This document shows, in pieces, positions 34,035-47,086 of a DNA stretch of 64,000 nt. A program made the translations under genes and the position numbers. Below the pieces are notes generated by a model that did no database searches, was not told where the DNA came from, and saw nothing but the letters and a program-made list of their open reading frames with translations. The DNA comes from Helichrysum umbraculigerum (lineage: Eukaryota > Streptophyta > Magnoliopsida > Asterales > Asteraceae), in the NCBI GenBank assembly GCA_949592205.1, contig CATIUR010000003.1:79574501-79638500 (forward strand). Reading direction: 5' to 3'. The stretch's first letter is position 1, and each line of letters opens with the position of its first letter.

Positions 34035-36417
34035 TGTCGCGGCCCCTATCGGTCGGTCGGATTTGACTCCGGTCGTTGTTTCAACAGCAACAGAAGCGGC
34101 GGACAGTGAGTTTTAAATTTATATGAGCTGGGGCTCAAACTATAAGTACTACCTACCTTGGGAGCAAGCAGTAAGTATAACTCGAGGTCGTTCTTAAATC
34201 GGAGCGAATTGAAATAAAGCGGGTCACCAAAGATTATGGTCGCAATTAGGATGGGGGTATGTAGATAGATTTTGGATTGATTTGGTTTTCTAATTATCCT
34301 AAATGCAGAAAAGTAAATAACGAGAAATGAAATTAGGGTTTAAGCAGACAGGTAGAGATGTGATTGCTGAAACTTGGATATTAGGGTTTCGGGATGATGT
34401 TCATTATAAAATTGATTGGAGATTCACCAAATAAAGAGTAGACATACTTTCGGTGTAAACACTAGGACCCTACGTTCAGGTGAAACCCTAGAAACATATG
34501 TCACTGGAATCCTAGGTTATCATGATTCTGATCAGATCAGGCTGTTTTCAAACCCTCCTGAGCCTTTGCTTAACTAAGACAAAGTCACCCTAAATGTTCT
34601 AGGGATCAGGCATAAGGCAACAGACCGCAATTGTATTTACTGACCTTTCTTAACACCTAATCGTCTATTTACTTTTATTATAGCAAATACTGATTGTATC
34701 CTGTGTATGTTAAACTATTGGTGTGATTAGGGTTTTGCATGTCTAGGTATATGATTGACACTACCCTGTATTGTTTCTATTGAAGCACATACTTAACCAT
34801 CATAAATATCGACCCTCCTTTACAGTCAGGCGTTCATCCCTAGGAATAATCACGGTGTACAGGGCAATTAGGCATTTCCACAGTGTTCTAAACCCTAGAT
34901 GTACTGACGGTGTACTGGGCATTTAAGCATTTCCACAGTGTTCCAGATTTTAGGTGTACTAACGGTGTACAGTGCAACAAGCATTTCCACAGCTTTGATT
35001 CCTAGACCACAGTTCTAGAAGGATTACTTCTAGGTAATTCACGATGAAACAATCCATGGCATTTCCTTAGCTTCCACGTATTTGTACTCCACACGAGGTG
35101 TTTCCAACGCTATACGAAGTACCGTGCCTTTTAAAGGAAAGTTCATAGTTTCATACTGTAACTGGAGATAACTGTATATTCATAGTATTAGAGTTGATCA
35201 GATCCTATCCTAGGGCAACAGTCACGTGAAAGTCTGGAAAGGGTGATGAGAGACTAGATCTATATTCAGGATAAGTTTAACCAGATACACAGCATAACAA
35301 TTTCCAATCGTATAAATGAAACATTAATTTAACATCATCCCTACTCCTAATATCTACATTTCAACAATCACAATATTAAACTACTCTATAAACATGGCAA
35401 TATACAGAATACAAACTGAAATAACATAAAGCACAAGCATTATAACAGTAAGTAAAGTTTAGATATCACCGGGAATACAGCAGCGTAATACTGAGGATTA
35501 CAAATAGTCTGAACTTGAAAAGCTCGTTACAACAAGATTACCAAGCTAAAACTTCCTCTAGACTCGAACCGTAAGCTCAACCCTAACCTTTCTCCTCTAA
35601 CTCCTAAGAGTAGTGCTAGAGAGAGAAAGTTAGAGAGAGAAAGTGAGAGAAAATGAGAGAAATGAAAATGAGAGAAATGTGAAAGTGTGTGAATGTGTTA
35701 AGGTGTGGTTGAGGTGTGTAAAATGAGGAGGAGTGATCCCCTATTTATAGGCAAAGCTCAAAAATCAGCCGTACAACTCGCGAAACAGCACGTACAAGCA
35801 AACGAAGCACGATACAGGGCAGCAGGGGCCGTATACGGCCTTAGGGGGGGCCGTATATGGTGTGTACATGGCCGTATATGGTCTTGGGTAGGCCGTATAC
35901 GGTTGCCAAGGCCGTATACGGTGTCCGTCTGATTTCGTTCGTTGCTTAAAACGCGCGTATCTCCTTCGTTATGCGTCCGTTTGACCTGATTCTTTCGCCT
36001 GTGGTTTCGTAATTCCGTTACGCTTCTAATGATGCCAACTTCAATGAAATTGGATGTGTATAGCTCAAGCATAGCCGAAATGACTTTATAGTGTCTGATA
36101 TTGCTCAGTCTTCTCCGTTCTTTATCCGATTTGCATGATTCTTGATTTTCCCGTCTTGATTTTACCTGTTTTATCATATGATGAAGTTAGAATGTGATAT
36201 ATATAAGGTAAATGAGGCCGGGTGATTTTGTGCACGTTTATTCGTCCTAATTTGCTTGTTATTTGGACGTTTTAGGTGATTTTTGCAGCAACGCCTATAT
36301 TTAGACCACTTTAGTGAAATTTAGTAAATAATGATCATTTTGGAATGTTTTCACTAAAGATACATCCAAAAAGTGCGGAATATTGCCCTTAAAAACATGA
36401 CTATTTGAGTCACATCA
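34035..36417 (-). repeat. 5' LTR of element C
   Basis: 2383 bp, TGTCGCGGCCCC to GTCACATCA, nearly identical to 24173-26555. Differences are mostly transitions. Confidence 0.95.
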
Positions 36418-37205
36418 CCTCGCAAGGCCTCGTGTTTCACATTTTCAGCTTTGAGTGCTTCGAGTTGAGCGGTAATGATTTGGATAATGAGGTCGTTGCA
36501 TATAGTCATACTAAGTGCTCGGACTCGAAGGGGTTTCACTCGTTCCTTACGTCTTAAGGCATCAGCAACAACGTTTGCCTTGCCCGGATGGTAACGGATC
36601 TCACAGTCGTAATCGGTAAGTAATTCAACCCATCGGCGTTGTCTCATGTTTAGGTCTTTTTGGTCGAAGATATGTTGGAGACTTTTGTGGTCAGTGAAGA
36701 TTGTACACTTGGTACCGTACAAGTAGTGTCTCCAGATTTTCAGGGAGAATACAACTGCCCCCAACTCTAGGTCATGAGTTGTGTAATTCTTTTCGTGGAC
36801 CTTGAGTTGTCGTGAGGTATAGGCAATGACTTTATCTCGTTGCATCAGCACGCAACCAAGACCTTGGTGTGAAGCGTCACAGTATACCACGAAGTCATCG
36901 TTGCCTTCGGGTAAGGATAAGATAGGTACACTGCAAAGTTTCTGTTTTAGTAGCTGAAAAGCTGACTCTTGTACATCTATCCGGCGAGTCCTAAGAATTG
37001 GCGTATTAGGTCGGTGTAGTAGGTGCTTGCCAACCCTTGATGGCCTTAATTTTCGGAGGATCAACACGAATTCCTTGACTGTCAATCACGTGTCCAAGGA
37101 ATTGTACAGTTTGCATCCATAACTCACACTTGGAGTATTTGGCATATAACTCCTCATGCTTGAGTAGTTCTAGAACGGTTTTCAGGTGTTGCGCGTGTTC
37201 TTGTT
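36418..37205 (-). pseudogene. Element B RT C-terminus and RNase H (broken)
   Basis: Minus-strand continuation of pol between inserts C and D. The first part, EHAQHLKTVLELLKHEELYA and FLGHVIDSQGIRVDP, is the RT palm/thumb region. After the IRQFLGLAG motif there is a deletion and frameshift near 37005, removing the connection before ESAFQLLKQKLCS. RNase H follows with Asp in VYCDASHQG, Glu in HDLELGAVVFSLKIWRHYL and Asp in FTDHKSLQHIF. The reading HEALRG stops at insert C and resumes exactly with IDKQLE at 24172. Confidence 0.9.
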
Positions 37206-37734
37206 TGTAACACCCCCAAATTCGTTTAGCGGAAGCATTGGTATAAGCTGGGGATGCCACATTTACATTGTACATACATACGTATTAGAGCTTATGATTA
37301 CAACCAAACATATATTAAGATGCCAAAAGTATTAGTTACAAAGTTTACGATTCATCAAATCGTACGAATGTAAAAGTATATAAGTTACAAAAGCAGATTT
37401 CGTAAATATGACTAAACAGTTTTAGTTATATAAAAGAAATCCAGTTGTCAAAAGTTGGCATCCTAAACTTCGCGGGTCGCCTAAGTTCCATGTGCAGGCG
37501 GTTCTTACATGCGCAGCTAATTCCCTGAAAAACATAGTAAAAGTCAACAACGAGGTTGAGTGAATTCACAGGTTTTATGTTTGCGTAGAAAGTTCGATCA
37601 ACCAATGTGTTTGTAACGTTTTGCCATAGCAAATAAATAACGTTTTGTGGAATGTTGTCCAAAAGTTTGTTAAGTTGGGATGTTACCCAAAAGCATGTCT
37701 TAATGTGTCGTAGGAAAACAGTATCCTAGTAGTT

Positions 37735-38178
37735 TACCCAAGAAGTAGGGATTTAAATCGTTTATCCAAGAAGTAGGATCTAAAATGTTTGCCCAAGACG
37801 TAGGGACTTATCAAGCGTGCCCAAGAAGTAGGGACTAAAACGTTTGTCCAAGAAGTAGTACCTAAAGCGTTGCCCAAGAAGCAGGGACTTTCTATGTGCC
37901 CAAGACGTAGGGACTTGTATAAGTTGTGTCCAAGAAGTAGGACTGGCATCCAAGACGTAGGACCCATCTGCTCAAGAAGTAGAGCCTTCATCCAAGACGT
38001 AGGATGGCACCTTGCCCAAGAAGTAGGGACTTTCTGTTTGCCCAAGACGTAGGGACTTGTATAAATGTGCCCAAGAAGTAGGGACTTGCTGTGCGTGTGC
38101 CCAAGACGTAGGGACTTTCTGTGTGGGTGCCCAAGACGTAGGGACTTTCTGTGTGTGTGTGCCCAAGAAGTAGGGACT
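37735..38178 (-). repeat. GTAGGGACTT array (also 42112-42556)
   Basis: About 17 irregular units of 20-33 bp with plus-strand core GCCCAAGAAGTAGGGACTTT (alternating AAGAAG and AAGACG). On the element's own strand this is AAAGTCCCTACTTCTTGGGC, homologous to the 32-bp array of element A. Confidence 0.92.
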
Positions 38179-38793
38179 TTTCAAATACGTTTATGAAAAT
38201 GTTGTTTCATAAAAACCAGTTTGTAAAAGCGTGCTTGGCTGGTCGTTCTCCAGTGTATTCCCAATTTCAGTTTTCGTATGAAATGCCATTTCATAATTAA
38301 CAGTTATAATCGTTTGACCGCAGTCATAAATAGTTAGCACAATGTATATCACAACAGTTATAAAAAGTTTGCTCACGTAGCAAAAGCGTTGACTATGTTC
38401 TCCACCCCTGTTCAAAAGCAGTTAAAACAGTAAAAGTAGGGGCTGTGAACTCACCTGTTGAGTTAAGTAATGTGCGAGTGCTAGCAAAGCCTAAAGCCCA
38501 AGTGTAGTCCAGAATCTCCTAACGCCCTAAACATTTGAGATTTAATAAGTATGTGGATGTCTAAGTTTGCCCATCCATGCTAGTGTTCACGCAACTAAAT
38601 TATGTCCAAAGTGTTTGTTTAACGTTTACGTTTGTATTTCGCAGTTGTGAAAATGTATACGACTCGTTGGTAATAGTTTGAAATCACGATTTCAATAAAA
38701 TAAGTTTGTTTGAAATGTCTGTACAGTTCGTATATCGTATCGTGTGTAAGTATTCGTTTCTAGTTAAGTTTGACACTTAGTGGAAAAATGATT

Positions 38794-39117
38794 TGCAAGT
38801 TGAGTTTCGCAAGTTGAGTTTCGCAAGTTGAGTTTCGCAAGTTGAGTTCTGCAAGTTGAGTTTCGCAAGTTGAGTTCTGCAAGTTGAGTTTCGCAAGTTG
38901 AGTTCTGCAAGTTGAGTTCTGCAAGTTGATTTTCGCAAGTTGAGTTCTGCAAGTTGAGTTTCGCAAGTTGAGTTCTGCAAGTTGAGTTCTGCAAGTTGAG
39001 TTCGCAAGTTGAGTTTCGCAAGGCGAGTTGAGTTTCGCAAGTTGAGTTTCGCAAGGCGAGTTGAGTTTCGCAAGGCGAGTTGAGTTTCGCAAGTTGAGTT
39101 TCGCAAGGCGAGTTAAT
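38794..39117 (-). repeat. 14-bp tandem array GCAAGTTGAGTTTC (also 52032-52415)
   Basis: More than 20 copies of a 14-bp unit, GCAAGTTGAGTTTC or GCAAGTTGAGTTCT, with GCGAGTTGAGTTTC variants at the right end. In the other LTR the array ends in a perfect stem (GCGAGTTGAGAT, 3-nt loop, ATCTCAACTCGC) at about 52387-52413. Copy order differs between the two LTRs, as expected of unstable microsatellite-like DNA. Three-frame repetitive ORFs here are artefacts. Confidence 0.95.
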
Positions 39118-40026
39118 CTCAACTCGCGAAACTCGCTGTTCGCGATTTTTGTGCAAAATTCGACTTTTAAAGCGTTTTTAATGGTGTTTTTGGACATAAT
39201 AAGTTGATATAACACTAATACATGGTATATTAAGTATTATAAACATGAAATATCAAACAAAAACCGAAATCTAAGAGTTTTCAAAAAGTGTCGGAAACTT
39301 ACGCGCGTCGGTTTTAAAATCCGAAAAGATGGTTGTGTAGAGCTCGACTCCGTGATCGTTTTTCCTAAAGGAGTTAGATGATCCAAGGTGTTTTAATGGT
39401 AGTTTTTGGTGATTTTGTGGTGAGTATTAGAGTGAGAATTGAGAGAGAATGAGAGTAGAGAGAGAGTGAAGATGAAGAAAATGAGGTTGGTGATGGTGGG
39501 TGGGCCGGCTTTTTGGGTCCAAAAAGGGGAGGGAATTTGTCCCACTTTTGTGGTATTTTACCCGTGTTCGTTTACCCGATCGTTAAATGTTTTCATATTT
39601 TTAAATGATTAATTTCTAATTACGTATTCGAATATATTTTTAGTTGAGATAGTTTATAAAAGTAATTTAATTAAATTGTAAAATTATAACTTTGTTTTGT
39701 TTCAGTCGTACGAAATAAGTGTTATACGATTCGAAATACTTGTTAAATATTATCAACATAATATTTAATAAACGTTTATGTTATTTAATAGTCTCGTTTT
39801 ATTAAATAATTTTGTTCACCGACAGTCGTATATTTTGTCTCGTTTGTTCCAATTGTTTAGTACGTAATTACGACTAATTACGAAATGTAATACTACGCGT
39901 ATTAACTAGTTGGACTTTGCTAGACTTACCTCTAAAATGTGTTGTGAATTCACTCAAGTAGGGAATTAGCCTAATAATGCAAGTGTTTGGCGTTAGTAAT
40001 TGCGTTTAAATTTTCGGGGTGTTACA

Positions 40027-41582
40027 TTCTCCCCCTGTTAGAGAAATCTCGTCCCGAGATTTAAAACCAAGTCGGAACGCCCGTCGCGTATGTTTTCCGA
40101 TAAGTCGTGTTGCCCATAGTGGCGATAGTTTACGTGGCGCTCTAAGTTGCCATAAAAGTTCTAACAGTTTAAGTATACTCTCGGTATAGTTTGATAAGTT
40201 GTGTGTTCGATAAGTGGTCAAAGTTTACCAAGCGTTAGGTTCGAATCGACATTCGAATAGTATATCGTTAAAGCGTAGTCCAAGTTGACTAAGACGTATT
40301 GATTTCGACGTTGGAATCCTGTTATGTATCACTTGTTCTGAGAATTGTACGCACGTCCAGGTGTTGTCGGAGCGTAAACGTTGCGGTTGTAGTTCAAAAT
40401 GACAAACAGTTGTCAAAACAGTTGATGATTCGGAATGTTCCATTTGTTTTACAAGTTGTGGTCAAATCATGACAAAACGTTTGTTTGAAAACGGTTGGTA
40501 AGGTTGGTTGAAAATCATTCGTTGTTTAATTATAAATAAGCTATGTGTGAATCCTTACCATTCAGTCAAAATTGTGATCAATTCATGGTTAAGAAATAAA
40601 TTTATGTCGAGTGTAAATGGTTGGACCTTGTCCATTATTAATCGCTTGATAAACTCTTCGTTATGTATTTCGTTAGAAAGACTTTGTCAAAATTTTGAGA
40701 TGTCGTTTGTTGTAATACACCGATTCGTGTTTGTTTATAAAAATCATTCTGGCAAGTAAATAATAGGAAAACCTTCCAGTATAGTTGTTTGTGAAATAAA
40801 CATGTCAAGATATAGTTCGTAGATTTTTGGTTCGATAAAGTTTGCTACTCGTGATTCGTTTCGCAAGAGTAGGTCCGATCACCCAAGTGATTGTGTGAGA
40901 CTCCGTCTCGATTATCGGGTAGTAGCACACTGCTATGCTTTGTTCATGTAGCACTTGAAGAGTTCGTAAATCTCCGATACATATAACGATGTATGTTTGT
41001 TTCCCCAGTTCATTCGATTTGTGGGTCGTCGGTTCCATTCGTTAAACGTTTAGTACGAATTCATTCAGTTCGTTAGAGGATAAGAGTTCGTTCGCACAGT
41101 GGTCAACGCGACTGAATAGTTGTTGAAATAGTAGTCACACGTGACTGAGTAGTAGTTCAAATAGCAGTCATCGCCAAAGTAAGAAGTGTGAAGGACAGTG
41201 TTTCACATGAATATGTTATCGAACAACGAGAAGACTTGACAGGATTCCCGTCACGTATCTTACGACTATGAAACGCCCATATGTACTTAGTATAATATAA
41301 TCATGTTGGCCAGGCGTCATTATATGATTCTAAATACATACTTCTTTTCATCAACCGCTTAACACGATCCGGTTCACATGAGATCGGAGTGCAAATGAAC
41401 GAGTCGAATGTAGTGAAGTTCCATAAATGGATCACGCGTATCGAGGTGTCGTATCGATAGTTAGACGTATGCGAATGTGTGTATGCATGTGCGTTCTAGC
41501 CAAGGCTATAGTCTAGGTCTCTAAGGTCTCTAAGTCACCTAAGAAATCTAGTTCGCTATAACCAATGGCTCTGATACCAATC
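40027..41582 (-). other. Internal region of element D
   Basis: Minus strand: tRNA-iMet site (41579-41567), a leader that aligns with element A for about 350 bp, then about 900 bp unrelated to gag with no significant ORF, then about 250 bp matching the 3' flank of element A, and the purine tract (40039-40027). The element therefore keeps ends and probable packaging signals only. Confidence 0.85.
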
Positions 41583-43546
41583 TGTAACACCCCCAAATTC
41601 GTTTAGCGGAAGCATTGGTATAAGCTGGGGATGCCACATTTACATTGTACATACATACGTATCAGAGCTTATGATTACAACCAAACATATATTAAGATGC
41701 CAAAAGTATTAGTTACAAAGTTTACGATTCATCAAATCGTACGAATGTAAAAGTATATAAGTTACAAAAGCAGATTTCGTAAATATGACTAAACAGTTTT
41801 AGTTATATAAAAGAAATCCAGTTGTCAAAAGTTGGCATCCTAAACTTCGCGGGTCGCCTAAGTTCCATGTGCAGGCGGTTCTTACATGCGCAGCTAATTC
41901 CCTGAAAAACATAGTAAAAGTCAACAACGAGGTTGAGTGAATTCACAGGTTTTATGTTTGCGTAGAAAGTTCGATCAACCAATGTGTTTGTAACGTTTTG
42001 CCATAGCAAATAAATAACGTTTTGTGGAATGTTGTCCAAAAGTTTGTTAAGTTGGGATGTTACCCAAAAGCATGTCTTAATGTGTCGTAGGAAAACAGTA
42101 TCCTAGTAGTTTACCCAAGAAGTAGGGATTTAAATCGTTTATCCAAGAAGTAGGATCTAAAATGTTTGCCCAAGACGTAGGGACTTATCAAGCGTGCCCA
42201 AGAAGTAGGGACTAAAACGTTTGTCCAAGAAGTAGTACCTAAAGCGTTGCCCAAGAAGCAGGGACTTTCTATGTGCCCAAGACGTAGGGACTTGTATAAG
42301 TTGTGTCCAAGAAGTAGGACTGGCATCCAAGACGTAGGACCCATCTGCTCAAGAAGTAGAGCCTTCATCCAAGACGTAGGATGGCACCTTGCCCAAGAAG
42401 TAGGGACTTTCTATTTGCCCAAGACGTAGGGACTTGTATAAATGTGCCCAAGAAGTAGGGACTTGCTGTGCGTGTGCCCAAGACGTAGGGACTTTCTGTG
42501 TGGGTGCCCAAGACGTAGGGACTTTCTGTGTGTGTGTGCCCAAGAAGTAGGGACTTTTCTAATACGTTTATGAAAATGTTGTTTCATAAAAACCAGTTTG
42601 TAAAAGCGTGCTTGGCTGGTCGTTCTCCAGTGTATTCCCAATTTCAGTTTTCGTATGAAATGCCATTTCATAATTAACAGTTATAATCGTTTGACCGCAG
42701 TCATAAATAGTTAGCACAATGTATATCACAACAGTTATAAAAAGTTTACTCACGTAGCAAAAGCGTTGACTATGTTTACCACCCCTATTCAAAAGCAGTT
42801 AAAACAGTAAAAGTAGGGGCTGTGAACTCACCTGTTGAGTTAAGTAATGTGCGAGTGCTAGCAAAGCCTAAAGCCCAAGTGTAGTCCAGAATCTCCTAAC
42901 GCCCTAAACGTTTGTGTAACACCTCGTCAAAAAGTCAATTTTCGCGCTGAATTTAAACTTCAAATAAACGATTTAACTTTTATTCCCAATTAGTATTTTT
43001 ATAAAATACTTTCATTAGAAAACATTTTTTTTAATAATATAAATAAGATTTTATTTTATATTATGACTGGACAAATAAAACACGGGTATTTTGTACTGTG
43101 GTTGGAGACCACAGTCCGTGCACTGGGGATCTGTGTTGAACAAAACCCAACCCTCTTCCCATTTCATCTCATTTTCATCATCTTCTCCACCTCATTTTTC
43201 TCTCTAAAAATAATCACCACCAAACACCACCACCGCCGGCCGATCACCACCACCACCATCACCATCACCATACATTTTCGGAATCACCATCAAGAGAGGA
43301 ACAACATTAACAAAGACGACACCCTCGTTTTCTTCCTCGTTTGGCCTCGATTTGCAATTGTAAGAAATTCCTAAATTTTTAGATTTAATCATTTTGGTGT
43401 AATGTTTGGGTGTAATAATGTTTACACAACTTAGTTATAACCTAAACAACAAAGAAAACATGATTTTACAGCTTGAAAATGCGTTAGATTTGCGATTTTG
43501 GCCGGAAAAACGCGAAACCCGAAGGTTTCTGGGCTGCTGTTCTTCA

Positions 43547-43795
43547 ATGCGACACAAGACTTGTGTCGCATACTGTGTCGCATGAATTACTCATGCGACA
43601 CAACCCTTATGTCGTATCCTTGTGTCGTACCTTGTGTCGCAGACTCCATGCGACACAACCCTTATGTCGCTATTGATTTAGCATCACACGCATTATGTGA
43701 CACAACCACTGTGTCGCAGAGCTTCTGTGTCGCACCCTGCGACACAACCCTTGTGTCGTATGAACTATTTTTGTGTCGCATGTTATGTCGCAGAA
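43547..43795 (+). repeat. GCGACAC hairpin array (element E; copy at 49212-49460)
   Basis: The first hairpin is a perfect 11-bp stem ATGCGACACAA / TTGTGTCGCAT with a GAC loop (43547-43571). About six GCGACACAA and a larger number of GTGTCGCA-type half-sites follow. Confidence 0.92.
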
Positions 43796-44048
43796 AACAG
43801 AAATTAGCCAAATCTTTCTAAGTGTCGGAAAACGTTTTCAAAAGGCAATTTAAATACGATACGACTTGTACTCCAAAACAAATATACTTTATGAAGTATA
43901 CGAAAACTCAAACATAATAATAATATGAATTATTATTACGAACCATCCATAACGAACCGCACTTACAAACGTACGAAATCTCTCGTGTTTAGGACATTAG
44001 GAGATTTCACTTGGCACGACTCGTTACGCTAGGACGCTAGCTCCTCAG

Positions 44049-44060
44049 GTGAGTTCATCA
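44049..44060 (+). promoter_or_regulatory. Candidate 5' splice donor conserved in LTRs of A, B, D, E
   Basis: CTCAG|GTGAGTTC at 44049. Equivalent sites are 5174 (A 3' LTR), 20211 (B), 42831 (D 5' LTR, minus) and 49718 region (E 3' LTR). Each is followed within about 20 nt by CCC-ACTTTTACTGTTTT. In the B 5' LTR it is CAA|GTAAGTC (57710). The conserved context argues for function; use as donor is inferred. Confidence 0.5.
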
Positions 44061-46100
44061 CCCCACTCTTTTACTGTTTTCCAACTGATTTCGGGGTGGG
44101 AATGCATACTCCTGTTTTACTACCTTCAACTGTTCTAACCGTTACAAACGTTTTACTTTAGTTTATGGTAACGGTGCTAGACCGCGACAGCTACGAACCA
44201 TTTGACCATACTTAGGGATATTACGTATGACTGTGTTAGTAACACCTAGAATTATATTACATATGATATCTAGGGAATAAACGCCTCACTACATCAGTGA
44301 CTTGCTATTTACTAGTAATGACTAGTGGACTTGTGAATACCAACTAGAGGCACCGACTTGCTAGTTCAGTGATGACTATCTTTATGAACTAACTAATGAC
44401 TTTAACTAAGTACTGAAAGTACTTCCCTACAGTTAAGTGACTTAGACTTTACATATTACTTCAGGCAAACTAGGTGACGTAGATACGTACCTATTGATTA
44501 CGATTATCCCTTACAACTAGGTGACGCTCCTACAATTCTTAGTATGATATACTACTGTGAATTACGTAACAACTTGAGGTACTGTTGAGTGCCTGTAACA
44601 TTTTACTAGCTTTGGGCTAAACTTACTTACGGGCATGTCGTGTACTGCCCAAAACGATTACTTGCATCTCCTGCGGGAGAATAACGGACGCTGTCACTAT
44701 ATGTGAAGCAAAACGATGCCACGGTGGGTGGTACAAACACGATACCAATATGATTGGTATTACGGATTTACAAACGAGCTCACGATACCACGATGGGTGG
44801 TACAACTTACTTGCGAGCTGGATTGCTCACGATACCACGGTGGGTGGTACGACCTACTTACGAGCTGTATGCTCACACTCAGCATATGGATTTATGCTTT
44901 ACTTACTTCCAGCAACGGACCTACGAATTATTACGGTCGGGGTCGTTGGCTCAGCATGTGGATTCATGCTCTATCGTAGTTCTGCGGAACTGCACGGTTA
45001 CTCATACTCAGCATATGGATTATGCTTCACTTACTTTCAGCAACGGACCTACGAATTATTACGGTCGGGGTCGTTGGCTCTATAACTGGTTAATTTACTT
45101 AAACATGGTCCTGCGGGACATAACTTGACACTTCCCTTGGGGGATAACCATTACCATCACTGTAGGTGATTACTAGATTCTTATGAGTCGGAGACTCAGG
45201 AAATTACGAGCTTTTGCTCACTTGACCGTGATTACGAAACCATTACCGTCACTGTAGGTGATTACTAGATGCTTACGAGTCAGAGACTCAGGAAATTACG
45301 AGCTTTTGCTCACTTGACTGTGCTTATAAACCGTACCGATATGACACTACTACAAAACAGATAACTTGATAACGTTGCCGGGGTGCAACCTTTCATGCCA
45401 GGTGGCATCGTGACCTATTAGTAACCATAGTACTAATACTTGAAACCGTACAAACTATCCGTACCGTATTGCCGGGGAGCAATACCGACTGCCTAAGAAC
45501 TTTCTTGCTTGATTGCTTGCGGCCAGTAGCACGACAGATAGTCACCTTACGCTACTCTCGTATACATATTGCCAGGTGGCAATATCTTACCGGATAACAC
45601 ACAGGCTGGGGATTGGTCCCCTTTACTTGACCAGAAACCTATTGATTAGGTTCACCTGCTTACCATAAATTACTTATAACTGCCTTGAGGGGCAAATGTT
45701 GTTATTTAAACTGCTAAACTTGATTGATATTTCTGAATGAAATATTTATTACTCGAACTACTTGTTTTTACAAATTACTTGTGAACTCACCAGCTTTCCA
45801 GCTGACCCTTTTAGTGTGCATTCTCAGGTACACTGCCGTAGTAGGATTGGCCTACAGGATTTTAGCTCGAGTCGCATGTTTTCAACACTCAAGATATTAT
45901 TGCATTTACTTCAGTACTAGTAGAATGTAATATTACTTTTATGCGATCTCGCAACTTGTAAACACTTTAATTTCAGAAATGTATAACTATTTTCAAACGT
46001 CTCATTTAGAGTCGTTCATTATGTATCTTATGCTGTGATATTTAATTTGGTAACACCCGACCCGACCGATTCCGCAAACTCGAAATTTGAGGGTGTTACA

Positions 46101-47086
46101 GATTGGTATCAGAGCCTAAGGTTGTAGTGAACTAGGTTGCATTTAGTGAGCCTAGACTATGACCATTAGGCAGTATTCCTCATTAGGTATGACTAGTTCA
46201 GGGATTACATTATACGAACTTAATTTAACATAGCGTAGCTAACTATGTACAATTAAGCAAAGATGATGTAAGATCTGAAAGGAGTTATATTGAAAGGGAA
46301 TGCAGTAGTTGACTCTGATTGTTATTTGCAACTTGCTAGACACCCTAGGCTATTATATGTACTGTAGGTATATATGAATAGGCCTTACGTGTATACTATT
46401 CCTACATATCTATATACCGGTAGGTATGATTATACCTGACATGATTCCGCTGCACAAACTGATACACACTTTCGAAGTGGCATATCGCCAGCTTCCCAAC
46501 CTTTACGACTTGATCTCAAAACTTTGACCAGGTTGGTCATGACTGACTAGGTATTACGAGAGATGCTCGTAATGACTAAGCCCGCGAATTACTTTCAAAC
46601 TTACTATCGGCCTGAGGGCCATACTTGGATAACATGTGGCACGTGGTGCTGCATCGTGCTCTGGGCACAATACTACTCCAGCACGTGGTGCTGCAACTAC
46701 ACAGTATGTTTATACTGCATTCGGTACGATGGTGCTACACTCATAGTACATGGGTACTGCAACTACGGTGCCGCGGGCACTACATTACGGCACGTGGTGC
46801 TGCGTTTCATAGTACTTTAGTACTACATTATAGTCTGATTGACTACGACGATACCATAGTTCTGGTCGAACTACACATAATACACAACTAGGTCGTTAGT
46901 ACGACTACACATTTAAAATTTCAAAGCCCGAGGACTTTCATACAGACACCTTAAGTGATTTCTGGGTCATTATCACTTTTATATCCGTGGGCAACGGTGT
47001 AATACCGATTTACGTATACGACTGTAATAATCACAATTCCTGAATAAGGAATCTCACGACTGTTGTTTCATTCTTGTTTAAGAATC
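46101..47086 (+). other. Element E leader: primer site, mini-hairpins, gag splice acceptor
   Basis: tRNA-iMet site TGGTATCAGAGCC at 46104-46116. Then comes non-coding sequence dense in short inverted repeats, for example GTGCCGCGGGCAC (46768-46780), TAGTC-TGATT-GACTA (46831-46845) and TAGTTC-TGGTC-GAACTA (46857-46873). It ends with the acceptor-like TTGTTTCATTCTTGTTTAAG (AG at 47081-47082), 4 nt before the gag ATG. Confidence 0.75.

Larger units (their letters stand above)
24173..36417 (-). mobile_element. Element C: Athila-like LTR element without pol
   Basis: Two 2383-bp LTRs (24173-26555, 34035-36417), target duplication CCTCG at 24168-24172 and 36418-36422, and a tRNA-Asp-like primer site at the right end. 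The minus-strand 3' end reads CTTGAGGACAAGCAACGCC then CTAAGTGTGGGATAACT, a familiar Athila-type 3' motif. It encodes a 489-residue ORF and an ATHILA ORF1-like ORF but no capsid, protease, RT, RNase H or integrase. LTRs differ at about 16-17 sites by eye (about 0.7%), so it is fairly young. It must have moved using proteins supplied in trans. Confidence 0.9.
37206..40026 (-). repeat. 3' LTR of element D (2821 bp)
   Basis: Complete copy. Contains the GTAGGGACTT tandem array, the 14-bp array, a GTGAGT donor-like site at 38454 (minus) and an acceptor-like TTTTTCAG at about 37527. Confidence 0.93.
42915..46100 (+). repeat. 5' LTR of element E
   Basis: TGTAACACCTCG to GGGTGTTACA. Order: CA-rich leader (about 43140-43350) ending CTCGATTTGCAATT|GTAAGAAA, GCGACAC hairpin array (43547-43795), CTCAG|GTGAGTT donor at 44049, many mini-hairpins, direct repeats around 44875-45085 and 45149-45330, and acceptor-like GCATTCTCAG at about 45826. 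Confidence 0.95.

Noticed and set aside
37735..38178. Regular short repeats with spacers resembling a CRISPR array
   Set aside because: Repeats and spacers are too short and irregular, lie in a plant LTR and match a related array in element A; no cas genes.
38760..39215. Three overlapping repetitive ORFs (also 51997-52502)
   Set aside because: A 14-bp array without stops gives open frames in all three phases; this is not coding evidence.
46563..46891. ORFs rich in Cys/Trp/Tyr in the leader of element E
   Set aside because: They come from the mini-hairpin region, overlap in two frames and precede the gag splice acceptor.
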